NCBI GenBank assembly: GCA_900766795.1
Contig: CAAFWX010000334.1
Location: 1-13,213, forward strand
DNA: 13,213 nucleotides
Direction of reading: 5' to 3'
From: Oscillospiraceae bacterium
GTDB lineage: Bacteria; Bacillota_A; Clostridia; Oscillospirales; Ruminococcaceae
The notes beneath the pieces are model-generated. The model ran no database searches, was not told the origin of the DNA, and was given only the letters and a program-made list of their open reading frames with translations. The translations under genes were made by a program, and so were the position numbers. Position 1 is the first letter of the stretch. Every line of letters begins with the position of its first letter. Positions 1 to 6,738 of the stretch are shown one piece after another.

Positions 1-114
1 AACCAGCAGGGTCAGAACCGCCAGAATCAGCAGGGTCAGAACCGCCAGAATCAGCAGGGTCAGAACCGTCAGAACCAGCAGGGTCAGAACCGTCAGAACC
101 AACAGGGTCAGAAT
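1..114 (+). repeat. 24-bp in-frame tandem repeat, 4.75 copies visible
   Basis: Units begin at 1, 25, 49, 73 and 97 (the last is 18 bp). Each codes for NQQGQNRQ, and the copies differ only at silent positions. The array runs off the left edge, so the true copy number is unknown. Such arrays can change length by slippage or recombination. Confidence 0.9.
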
Positions 115-117
115 TAA
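1..117 (+). CDS. C-terminal end of an Asn/Gln-rich octapeptide-repeat protein (partial)
   Basis: Reading frame 1 is open from the first base to a TAA stop at 115-117 and gives 38 residues, made of the octapeptide NQQGQNRQ repeated 4.75 times and ending in ...QQGQN. The start and any functional domain lie outside the window, so no function can be given. The composition (only N, Q, G and R) suggests a disordered hydrophilic tail. It could sit on a secreted, surface or nucleic-acid-binding protein. The change of third-position bases between copies (cgc/cgt, aac/aat, cag/caa) without change of the amino acids supports real translation. The stop is followed at 145 by a strong terminator, as expected for the end of a transcription unit. 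Confidence 0.7.
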   Translation, partial: NQQGQNRQNQQGQNRQNQQGQNRQNQQGQNRQNQQGQN

Positions 118-144
118 TTCCCCGAAAGACGGAAAAATAATCAA

Positions 145-183
145 AGCTCCCGCTTTGCGCTTGCAAGGCGGGAGCTGTTTTTT
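145..183 (+). terminator. Intrinsic terminator of the repeat-protein gene, possibly bidirectional
   Basis: The arms AGCTCCCGC (145-153) and GCGGGAGCT (168-176) pair perfectly. The inner bases TTTGC/GCAAG extend the stem to about 14 bp around a GCTT loop. On the plus strand GTTTTTT follows. On the minus strand the stem is followed by the looser T-rich TTTGATTATTTTT, so it may also end the converging EAL operon, whose last stop codon is at 205. Confidence 0.85.
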
Positions 184-204
184 GGGGAAGCCGGGCGACT
201 ATTC

Positions 205-2271
205 TCACACGCTCCAGTGCTTCTTTTCAAACTCATTAATCGGCATGGGTTTCGCGAAGAAGAAGCCCTGAATCATGTCGCAGCCCTGCCCCGCAAGGAA
301 GTCAACCTGCTCTTTCTTCTCAACGCCCTCTGCGACAACGCGCATATCAAGGCTCTTTGCAAGCTTGATTGCCTCGGACACGACAAGCTTTCCGCGCTCC
401 GCGTCCTCTTCTCCGCGGAAGAACTCCGCGTCAAGCTTAAGCACGTCAAGCGGCAAATCCTTGAGGGAGTTGAGCGAGGAATAGCCCGCTCCGAAATCGT
501 CCATGGATATCTCAAAGCCATACTCCTTGAGCCTGTTTACCGTACTCAGCAAAGCAGCCTTGTCGTCAAAGAACGCGCTCTCGGTAAGCTCTATCTCAAT
601 GACGTTGTGAGGAATGCCGTAACGGTCAACAAGCGAGCGTATGTGCTCCGCAAGATTCGGCTGGGCGAAGTGGGCGCGGGAAACGTTCACCGATACCGGA
701 ACAACGTTTTTCCCCTCGGCAATCCACTTCGCCTGCTGCGCTGCGGCATGGGATATCATATAGTCGTCTATTTTCGTGATGAAGCCGTTCTTCTCGAAGA
801 TAGGAATAAACCTGCCCGGGGAGATGAAGCCGTCCGTGGGGCTTATCCAGCGTATCAGCGCCTCGGCGCCGCTAAGCTCGGAGGTGACGGGGTTATATTT
901 CGGCTGGAGATAGACCTCGAACTCCTCGTCGGCGAGAGCCTGCTCCATGCGCTCCTCGACCTTGTGCTCCCAAATCTGCTCGTCAAGCATACTCTGCGTG
1001 AATATCGCAACGCCCGTGCTGTCCTGCCCGTCGATTGTCGCACGCGCAGCGGCAGCGTAATGATATCCCCGCACGATATCCGTTTCGGTGCGTTTGGGGC
1101 AGTATATTCCCGCGTGCCATGTGAGGTGGTGAGCGTCCACGCCCGAATTTATCTTCGCGGTCAACTCATACACTCTTGTGCGAAGCTCCTCTTCGTCCTT
1201 GCCGCGAAGCACAAGCACAAACTCCGCCTTTTCCACGCGGGCGCAAACCTCGCGCCTGTAAATCATCTTGTTTATCTGCCTGTCAACCTGCTCCAGAAGC
1301 TGCTCGCCCGCCTGAGCGCCGTGGCAGATACAGTAGCTGCGGTATTTGCGCAGCTCCAGATTCACGACAGCCACCGTGCGCGTATCCTCCGAGCCAAGCC
1401 CGAGCCTTGCAAACAAGCCCTTTCCCGAGATAAGCTCCTTTGCGTTGTGCTGAACATAAAGCCAGCTTCTGCCGCCCGTCACCTCGTCGGTATAAAGCAT
1501 TTCGCGCATACCCCTCTGAGCGGCGATGTTCGTCACCACGTTAATCAGCAGCACAATCACGGGAATGCACAGCAGGAATAACGCAGCCGTGCAGGCAACG
1601 AGAATGTAATAAATATCCTTTCTGAAAATGCTGAATTCATTCTTTATCATGAGGAATTTGCCCGTTTCGCTTATGGGGCTGCACGTCCAGTAGGTAATCT
1701 GACGAATACTCTGCCCAAGCCACGCGTCGGGAGCATATAAGTAGTCTGAATCAGAAATGATTTCCAGTACAATATTTTCCACATCTACCATAAATAGCGA
1801 GTTATTATACGAGCCGATTTCATTTGACGTTGACTTATCCAAAACAAGCATATGACCCGCCTGCTCGTCGAGAACCGAAGAATCGGAGGGTAAAAAAGAG
1901 TAAAGGAAATCATCAAGAACCGTCATTCTGAACCCGTCGGTTTTAAAGGTCAGCTCTCCGCAGCCCGAAATGACATTGAAGCTGCTGTCCACAATCGCGA
2001 CATTCTCCTTGCCGCCCGAAACGCGGATAAAATCTACCACCTCGTCCCAGTCGCAGCCGCCCGTGCGCAGCGTAACCGCAGAGGCAGTGAATCTGTCGCT
2101 TTCATCAAAGCTGTCGCTGTACTTTGCCTGAACGAAATATATCAAATACATAGAAAAGAAATAGAACACGACGAACAGCGACACCAGCAGCGATGTAATG
2201 AACATCAGAACCGAGGGCCATATACGTCTTTTTCTGAGCTTCCTAAGTTTTTTCTTTCCGATTGCCGACAT
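205..2271 (-). CDS. Membrane-bound c-di-GMP phosphodiesterase (degenerate GGDEF + EAL)
   Basis: The 688-residue protein is predicted to hydrolyse cyclic di-GMP to pGpG at the inner face of the membrane. It has a basic N-terminus, a membrane segment at about 19-47, an extracytoplasmic sensor region at about 50-218 with no family I recognise, and a second membrane segment at about 221-248. The GGDEF-type domain spans about 258-425 and the EAL domain about 440-688. In the GGDEF domain the signature is replaced by EKAEF (347-351), so cyclase activity is not expected. The EAL domain keeps the known metal and catalytic positions: E470 (EAL), N529, E561 and E564 (ELTES), D591/D592 (DDFGAG), K612, D614, E648 and Q668. 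The ATG at 2271 has GGAGGAG six to seven bases upstream. It is the last gene of the operon, 65 bp behind the GH25 gene. The fold is certain; the signal sensed is unknown. Confidence 0.93.
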   Translation of the reverse strand: MSAIGKKKLRKLRKRRIWPSVLMFITSLLVSLFVVFYFFSMYLIYFVQAKYSDSFDESDRFTASAVTLRTGGCDWDEVVDFIRVSGGKENVAIVDSSFNVISGCGELTFKTDGFRMTVLDDFLYSFLPSDSSVLDEQAGHMLVLDKSTSNEIGSYNNSLFMVDVENIVLEIISDSDYLYAPDAWLGQSIRQITYWTCSPISETGKFLMIKNEFSIFRKDIYYILVACTAALFLLCIPVIVLLINVVTNIAAQRGMREMLYTDEVTGGRSWLYVQHNAKELISGKGLFARLGLGSEDTRTVAVVNLELRKYRSYCICHGAQAGEQLLEQVDRQINKMIYRREVCARVEKAEFVLVLRGKDEEELRTRVYELTAKINSGVDAHHLTWHAGIYCPKRTETDIVRGYHYAAAARATIDGQDSTGVAIFTQSMLDEQIWEHKVEERMEQALADEEFEVYLQPKYNPVTSELSGAEALIRWISPTDGFISPGRFIPIFEKNGFITKIDDYMISHAAAQQAKWIAEGKNVVPVSVNVSRAHFAQPNLAEHIRSLVDRYGIPHNVIEIELTESAFFDDKAALLSTVNRLKEYGFEISMDDFGAGYSSLNSLKDLPLDVLKLDAEFFRGEEDAERGKLVVSEAIKLAKSLDMRVVAEGVEKKEQVDFLAGQGCDMIQGFFFAKPMPINEFEKKHWSV

Positions 2272-2303
2272 GTCGATTCTCCTCCGACCTTATCTTTTTT
2301 ATA

Positions 2304-2323
2304 TGCCACAATTTGCCACAATT
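2304..2323. repeat. Tandem 10-bp repeat TGCCACAATT x2
   Basis: Two perfect copies (2304-2313 and 2314-2323) lie head to tail in the 65-bp gap before the EAL gene, one helical turn apart. On the minus strand they read as AATTGTGGCA twice, followed by TATAAA. No good -35 box lies at the right distance, so I do not call a promoter. A regulator site or an mRNA feature is possible, and so is chance. Confidence 0.6.
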
Positions 2324-2336
2324 TTTACGCAGCATT

Positions 2337-3329
2337 TCAGCCGAGCGTCATGATGTTTATGTCGGTCAGCGTTTCAATGCCGTCTATCACGCCCGAGCAG
2401 GAATACTGCCAGATGTCGTAGGCATAGGGGAACGTGGTTTCGCCGGTGTACTCCGCAAGCCACATGGGTATATCGCAAAGCTTCGCGAGGTCGTATCTGA
2501 AAAGCGCCATGTGAAGCGTTGTGTAATAGCACGGCTCAAAGCCCGCCTGCCGCACCCTTTCGCAGAAAGCAAGGCACGCCGCCGTCTGCTCCTCGCCCGA
2601 AAGATTGTCCGTCCTCGCGGGGTCCCAGTCGCTCGGGTGCTCCCAGTCAAAGACGATGGGCATCTGCAACTGCGCCTCGTACTGCTCAAGCAGCGAAAGC
2701 ACGAAATCCGCTTCCTCCTCGCCCTCCTCGGCAGAAATCGCCTGCGAGAAGAAATACACTCCGACGTCTATTCCCGCAGCCTGTGCAAGCTCCAGATTGC
2801 GCCTGAAACGCGCGTCCTCAACGATTTTTCCCGTTTCATAGCCGCGGTAGCCCGCCCGCAGGAACGCGAACTCCACGCCGTCTGCCGCGACCTTCTCCCA
2901 ATCAATCAGCCCCTGATAGGAGGATACGTCGATTCCGAAGCGGGTGCGCGGGTTTCCGTCGTCGTCGAGAAGCACTCTGCGCTTTGTTTCCTCGTCCGAT
3001 TGAAGCAGGCTCATGTTCCAGTCGGACAGCTTTGCGCCCTCTATAACGGGGTATTCAAAGCTGTCGATTCCGTTGTCGTATATGTACACCACATCAAGGT
3101 CGCGCGCGGGGACAAAATCCTCGGGCGCTTCGGTGGTCTGAGCGTCCTCAACAGCCTCTGCGGTCTGAGCGGGAACGCTCTGTTCCGCGCTTTGGGCGCC
3201 GTCTGCGCTTTCAATGGGCTGCACCGGCTGCCGAAACCGCTGCGCCGTAAGGCTTATAGAACAGCACAGCGACAGCGCGCAGGCTGCGCTCAGTATCACG
3301 CAAGGCAGCGTGAGCGGATTATTCGCCAT
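2337..3329 (-). CDS. Membrane-anchored GH25 family muramidase (lysozyme-like)
   Basis: The 330-residue protein is predicted to cleave the MurNAc-GlcNAc bond of peptidoglycan outside the membrane. An uncleaved signal anchor or signal peptide occupies about 5-29. An A/E/Q/P-rich linker spans about 33-72. The GH25 barrel runs from about 130 to 328. GIDVSSYQG (132-140) supplies D134, and FDWE (227-230) supplies D228 and E230, the acidic positions used by GH25 enzymes. GVYFFSQ, AEYTG and DIWQYS are further family motifs. There is no wall-binding repeat. A cysteine at 17 resembles a lipobox only weakly and the N-terminus lacks positive charge, so a lipoprotein is not claimed. The ATG at 3329 is preceded by AAAGGA. 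The gene starts 24 bp behind the kinase stop, which implies co-transcription with the kinase and phosphatase. Substrate and function are inferred from the family. Confidence 0.9.
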   Translation of the reverse strand: MANNPLTLPCVILSAACALSLCCSISLTAQRFRQPVQPIESADGAQSAEQSVPAQTAEAVEDAQTTEAPEDFVPARDLDVVYIYDNGIDSFEYPVIEGAKLSDWNMSLLQSDEETKRRVLLDDDGNPRTRFGIDVSSYQGLIDWEKVAADGVEFAFLRAGYRGYETGKIVEDARFRRNLELAQAAGIDVGVYFFSQAISAEEGEEEADFVLSLLEQYEAQLQMPIVFDWEHPSDWDPARTDNLSGEEQTAACLAFCERVRQAGFEPCYYTTLHMALFRYDLAKLCDIPMWLAEYTGETTFPYAYDIWQYSCSGVIDGIETLTDINIMTLG

Positions 3330-3353
3330 TAATTACGTCCTTTCATTCGGGGG

Positions 3354-5807
3354 TCAGCTTAATCTGAACACGTCCAAATCGGTGCTTCTGCTCCAGGAAT
3401 CGTACAACTCAGCCGCCTTTTCGCCGTCAAAGGAAACAACGCTGCTCCCGAGCACGTTCTCGATTCCTACGCGCAAATCCATCGGCACATCGTCAAGCAC
3501 CACGCCGCCATAGGTTGAAACAGCCTTGATGGAATTGATGGTTTCTTCATCAAGTTCGGCGTAGTAGTCGAAGGTCAGCTTATCCAGAATTTCACGGCTG
3601 CCCACGCTCAGAGATTTTATGGGGTTGTCGTGCACAAGCAGCATTTTGGGGTTCTGCCCCTCAATGTTCACTTCCTTGATGAGATTCGAGCAGGCAATTA
3701 TCTTGCAGTTTTGCATGGTGCTGCCCAGAAGACAGTCTATGTTTCCAAGCTGGTTGTTGGCAACGTTTGCATAAAGGAGGTTCTCCGAGCTGCTTAGCTT
3801 CAGCGTGGCAAGCTGCGAATTGTCCGCGCACAGCACGCGAAGTCTGGGGCTGTTAAGCTCAAGGCTTATCGCCCGTCTGCCCGAAATGTTGAGGTTGATG
3901 AGGTTAGTCCACTGCTCCATGCCCATAGTAGTAAGCTTTGTATTATTATTGGTCTGCGAAAGGTCAACCGTCTGGAGCGAGTTCTTGCAGCCATTTAGGT
4001 AAGACAGTTCCATTGCAGGAACCTCTTTCAGAAGCAGTGTTCGGATAAGCGTGCAGTTTTCCAGACCGCGCAGATTACTAAGGGATTTCGCGCCGCACAG
4101 CGACACCACTTCAAGGTGAATGTCGTTTGAAAGCCCTGTAATATCCTTAAGTGGGTTATCGTCCGCGACAATCGTGATAAGCTTCCCGCAATCCCTCACA
4201 ATGTCGAGATTATCGAGGTTGCAGCGGCTTACATCAACCTTGTTGAGATTCGGGCATTCCTTTAGCTTCGCGTTGATGTTCTCCGCCTCGGCGGAAAGGT
4301 CGAAGCCGTTCAGCTTGAAATTGATGAGGTTGCTTTTGAGGTTCTGCGAGAAGCCCGCCGACAACTCTGCGGGAGTATCGTCCGTGCGCACAAGGTTCAG
4401 TTGGGCGTATTCCCCGGGATTGTCGTAGTTTGTGATGTCCTTTGCGGTGACGTAAAGCTGACTGAGCGACGAGGCAGTATTCATTATCCCTGAGCAATCA
4501 ACTTTTCCCTCGTCGGTTATTTCAACGAGACTAAGGTCGGGGCTTGCCGAGAAATCCAGCAGGGCATAGTTCACACTGCAATTCACAAAGCGTATGCTGT
4601 GCAGTTCCTTCATCTTTTTGAAGAGCTTAGGCAAGTCTGTTCCCGTAAAGTCGCAGTTCTCGAAGGTCAACACCCTCGTTTTGCTGAAATTCTGCATACT
4701 GTTCGACATCTTCACATCGGTAAGGGTAAGATACTCAGGGCTGCTGAAGAACACGAACTTTACAATAAAGAATCCAACCACGCAAAGCCCGATTATCGCC
4801 GAAACCGACAGCGCCATCTTCTTTTTCTTCGCGGGACGCTGCGGAATGCGGTCGGGGGCGGGCTTGCGCCGGGATTTGCGCCGCGTGTTCTCAGTTTCCT
4901 GTGCGGGCGCTTCGGGCTGAACGAAGCCGAGAGCGGCGCTAAACGCGCCCGCAAGCTCCGAGGCGCTCTGGAAGCGGTTCTCCGCACGGATTTGAAGCCC
5001 CTGCATAAGCACGGCTTCAAGCGCGGGAGAAATGCCCACTCCATACGCGGAAGGCGGCTGAAGCTCGTCGCTGAACACCCTCTGGGTTGCGTCGTCGGGA
5101 GCCTTTCCCGTAATGCAGTAGTAAATGGTCGCGCACAGCGCGTAAACGTCCGTCCAAGGGCCCTGATTTCCGCGGCTGCGGTACTGTTCCTCGGGAGCGT
5201 AGCCGGGCTTTAGCATAACCGAAAGAGAGCGCGCGTCCTCGTTTGCGTAGTCGCGAGCCGCGCCGAAGTCAAACAGCTTAAGCGTGCCGTCGGGCATGAG
5301 CATGATGTTGTCGGGGCTAATGTCGCGGTGGATAAGCCCGCGCGCGTGAATCGCGTCCAGAGCGTTCAGCAGCGGCAGCATAAGCGTGCACAGCCATGCG
5401 CAGTCCACCGCGCCGTTTGCCGTGACGTACTGTTTTAGCGTAATTCCCTCGAGAAACTCCATGACGATGTAAGCCGTGCCGTTTTCCTCGAAGAAGTCGC
5501 GAACGTTTACGATTGCGGGAATGCTGCTGAACATCGCGAGCGTTCTCGCCTCGGTCAGAAACTTCTGCTTCATGTCCTGAAACTGCTGCACCTGTGAAAT
5601 CTCCACCTGCGAGCTTACGGTGGAGTTGCGCACCGCGTAGCCGTAGGGGAAGTATTCCTTTATCGCAACAGGCATATCGAGCAGGGTGTCCCTGCCCCTG
5701 TATGTGATTCCGAAGCCTCCCTCGCCGATAACGGACTCTATCTGATATTTCCCGTTAAGTATGCTTCCGGGAGCAAGCTGCATGTAAGATTGTGTATTTA
5801 CAGACAT
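3354..5807 (-). CDS. Transmembrane Ser/Thr protein kinase with LRR-like extracytoplasmic domain
   Basis: The 817-residue protein has a Hanks-type kinase domain at about 21-290: glycine loop GEGGFG (28-33), VAIKE with K50, HRDISPDN (160-167, catalytic D162), DFG (180-182) and APEE (204-207), all intact. A basic juxtamembrane stretch (about 309-330, ending KKKK) precedes one membrane segment at about 332-354. The remaining 460 residues form irregular leucine-rich repeats of the LxxLxLxxN type (clear at about 540-735), which should lie outside the cell. PASTA domains, usual in Gram-positive kinases such as PrkC, are absent. I chose the ATG at 5807 because GGAGGAGAGAA stands directly before it. 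A TTG six codons upstream (5825) lies inside the phosphatase gene and has no ribosome site. The phosphatase stop TAG overlaps this ribosome site, so the two genes are probably translationally coupled. The ligand and substrates are unknown. Confidence 0.94.
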   Translation of the reverse strand: MSVNTQSYMQLAPGSILNGKYQIESVIGEGGFGITYRGRDTLLDMPVAIKEYFPYGYAVRNSTVSSQVEISQVQQFQDMKQKFLTEARTLAMFSSIPAIVNVRDFFEENGTAYIVMEFLEGITLKQYVTANGAVDCAWLCTLMLPLLNALDAIHARGLIHRDISPDNIMLMPDGTLKLFDFGAARDYANEDARSLSVMLKPGYAPEEQYRSRGNQGPWTDVYALCATIYYCITGKAPDDATQRVFSDELQPPSAYGVGISPALEAVLMQGLQIRAENRFQSASELAGAFSAALGFVQPEAPAQETENTRRKSRRKPAPDRIPQRPAKKKKMALSVSAIIGLCVVGFFIVKFVFFSSPEYLTLTDVKMSNSMQNFSKTRVLTFENCDFTGTDLPKLFKKMKELHSIRFVNCSVNYALLDFSASPDLSLVEITDEGKVDCSGIMNTASSLSQLYVTAKDITNYDNPGEYAQLNLVRTDDTPAELSAGFSQNLKSNLINFKLNGFDLSAEAENINAKLKECPNLNKVDVSRCNLDNLDIVRDCGKLITIVADDNPLKDITGLSNDIHLEVVSLCGAKSLSNLRGLENCTLIRTLLLKEVPAMELSYLNGCKNSLQTVDLSQTNNNTKLTTMGMEQWTNLINLNISGRRAISLELNSPRLRVLCADNSQLATLKLSSSENLLYANVANNQLGNIDCLLGSTMQNCKIIACSNLIKEVNIEGQNPKMLLVHDNPIKSLSVGSREILDKLTFDYYAELDEETINSIKAVSTYGGVVLDDVPMDLRVGIENVLGSSVVSFDGEKAAELYDSWSRSTDLDVFRLS

Positions 5808-5817
5808 TTCTCTCCTC

Positions 5818-6546
5818 CTAGACAACCGTATTCTGAACGCCGATAATTACCGCCGCCGCGGAATTGTTGTCGCCCTGTTCGTTCTGAGCGTTCATGACCC
5901 GCTTTCTCATCGCGGACAGCCACTCGCCCGCGTCGTCCGCGCCCTTGCGGCACTCCAGCATTTCCTCTTCGAGAATTTTCTCCCAGAAGCCGTCTGTGCA
6001 AAGCAGAAAGCTGTCCCCCGCCCTGACGGAAAGGCGCTCCGTCTGCGCCCGCACATTCTCGTCCCTGCCGAGGGCGCGCACAAGGCGGTTTCTGTCCTTG
6101 TGAGTGCGAAGCTCCCCGGGGGTAATCTCCCCCATCATGACCGCCATCTGCGAAACGCTGTGGTCAATGGACTGGTAGACAATGTCGCCGCCTCGGAACT
6201 GGTATATTCTCGTGTCGCCGACATGGCAGGCATACGCTTGCGCGCCATCAATCCACAGCACGGCGACCGTGGTGCACATGTCCCCGCTGTGCTTTTGCTC
6301 GGCGCGCACCGCCGAGTTTGCTTCAGCTACCGCTTCAAGGAGAGCCTGCTCGCCCGCCTCGCAGCGCGAAAGCCTTTCAAGAATTATCTCCGCAGCAAGA
6401 CCCGAAGCCCGTGCGCCGTCGTCCATGCCGCCAAGTCCGTCCGCCGCAATGACAAGCTGCCGCCCGTCATGCTCGCTTATCAGGACCGTATCCTCGTTGC
6501 GGCTTCTGCCGCCCTCGTCGGAGTAAAAAGCAATACTTTTCTTCAT
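5818..6546 (-). CDS. PP2C-type Ser/Thr protein phosphatase
   Basis: The 242-residue cytoplasmic protein is a PPM/PP2C-family metal-dependent phosphatase and should remove phosphate from the substrates of the kinase encoded immediately downstream, and perhaps from the kinase itself. Family motifs appear in order: SRNED with D19, AADGLGGMDDG with D36, CTTVAVL (91-97), HVGDTRIY with D111, DHSVSQ, LCTDGFWE with D185, and GDNNSA with D226. The acidic residues that hold the two metal ions are all present, so it should be active. Its size is normal for a stand-alone bacterial PP2C. The ATG at 6546 is preceded by GGGGGAGGTG at 8 bases. It is the first gene of the operon. Its leader starts at a consensus promoter 31-59 bp upstream. 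Confidence 0.95.
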   Translation of the reverse strand: MKKSIAFYSDEGGRSRNEDTVLISEHDGRQLVIAADGLGGMDDGARASGLAAEIILERLSRCEAGEQALLEAVAEANSAVRAEQKHSGDMCTTVAVLWIDGAQAYACHVGDTRIYQFRGGDIVYQSIDHSVSQMAVMMGEITPGELRTHKDRNRLVRALGRDENVRAQTERLSVRAGDSFLLCTDGFWEKILEEEMLECRKGADDAGEWLSAMRKRVMNAQNEQGDNNSAAAVIIGVQNTVV

Positions 6547-6576
6547 ATAATCAACACCTCCCCCGTATTCTGTATA

Positions 6577-6605
6577 ATTATACCTCAGAATTATCCATTT
6601 GTCAA
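6577..6605 (-). promoter_or_regulatory. Consensus sigma-A promoter of the phosphatase-kinase-GH25-EAL operon
   Basis: On the minus strand TTGACA (6605-6600) and TATAAT (6582-6577) are separated by exactly 17 bp. Both boxes match the consensus fully. Transcription would start about 25 bp before the phosphatase ATG. No other convincing promoter was seen inside the four-gene operon. Confidence 0.88.
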
Positions 6606-6639
6606 TAAAATAACGTATAATCTCACAAAAGTGCGACTA

Positions 6640-6668
6640 TTGACAAGCGTTGTCGAAGATGGTATAAT
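6640..6668 (+). promoter_or_regulatory. Consensus sigma-A promoter of the divergent DUF4282/TPR genes
   Basis: TTGACA (6640-6645) and TATAAT (6663-6668) are 17 bp apart, again a full match. It lies back to back with the minus-strand promoter; the two -35 boxes are 34 bp apart. The predicted start near 6675 gives a leader of about 65 bases, which contains the palindrome at 6683-6702. Confidence 0.9.
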
Positions 6669-6682
6669 CTATATGTCAGCAT

Positions 6683-6702
6683 GAAATGCAGCGCTGCATT
6701 TC
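6683..6702. promoter_or_regulatory. Perfect 20-bp palindrome in the 5' leader (candidate operator or RNA hairpin)
   Basis: GAAATGCAGC is followed at once by its exact reverse complement. The site sits about 8-27 bases after the expected transcription start and 36 bases before the ATG at 6739. As DNA it could bind a dimeric repressor. As RNA it could fold an 8-bp stem with a GCGC loop. No T-run follows, so it is not a terminator. Confidence 0.6.
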
Positions 6703-6738
6703 GATTATTCACACTTGACGCAAAAAGGAGAAAACATC

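Noticed and set aside
1..114. CRISPR array
   Set aside because: The units are contiguous with no unique spacers and code in frame for an octapeptide.
217..1581. Long plus-strand open frame (454 codons) opposite the EAL gene
   Set aside because: The opposite strand has a complete GGDEF-EAL protein with conserved motifs. The plus frame has no recognisable domain or ribosome site and is a product of codon bias.
2262..3332. Plus-strand open frame opposite the GH25 gene
   Set aside because: It is a shadow of a gene with intact catalytic motifs and has no family features or ribosome site.
6599..6621. Second plus-strand promoter (TTGTCA ... TATAAT)
   Set aside because: The spacer is only 11 bp. 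The full-consensus promoter at 6640-6668 explains transcription.
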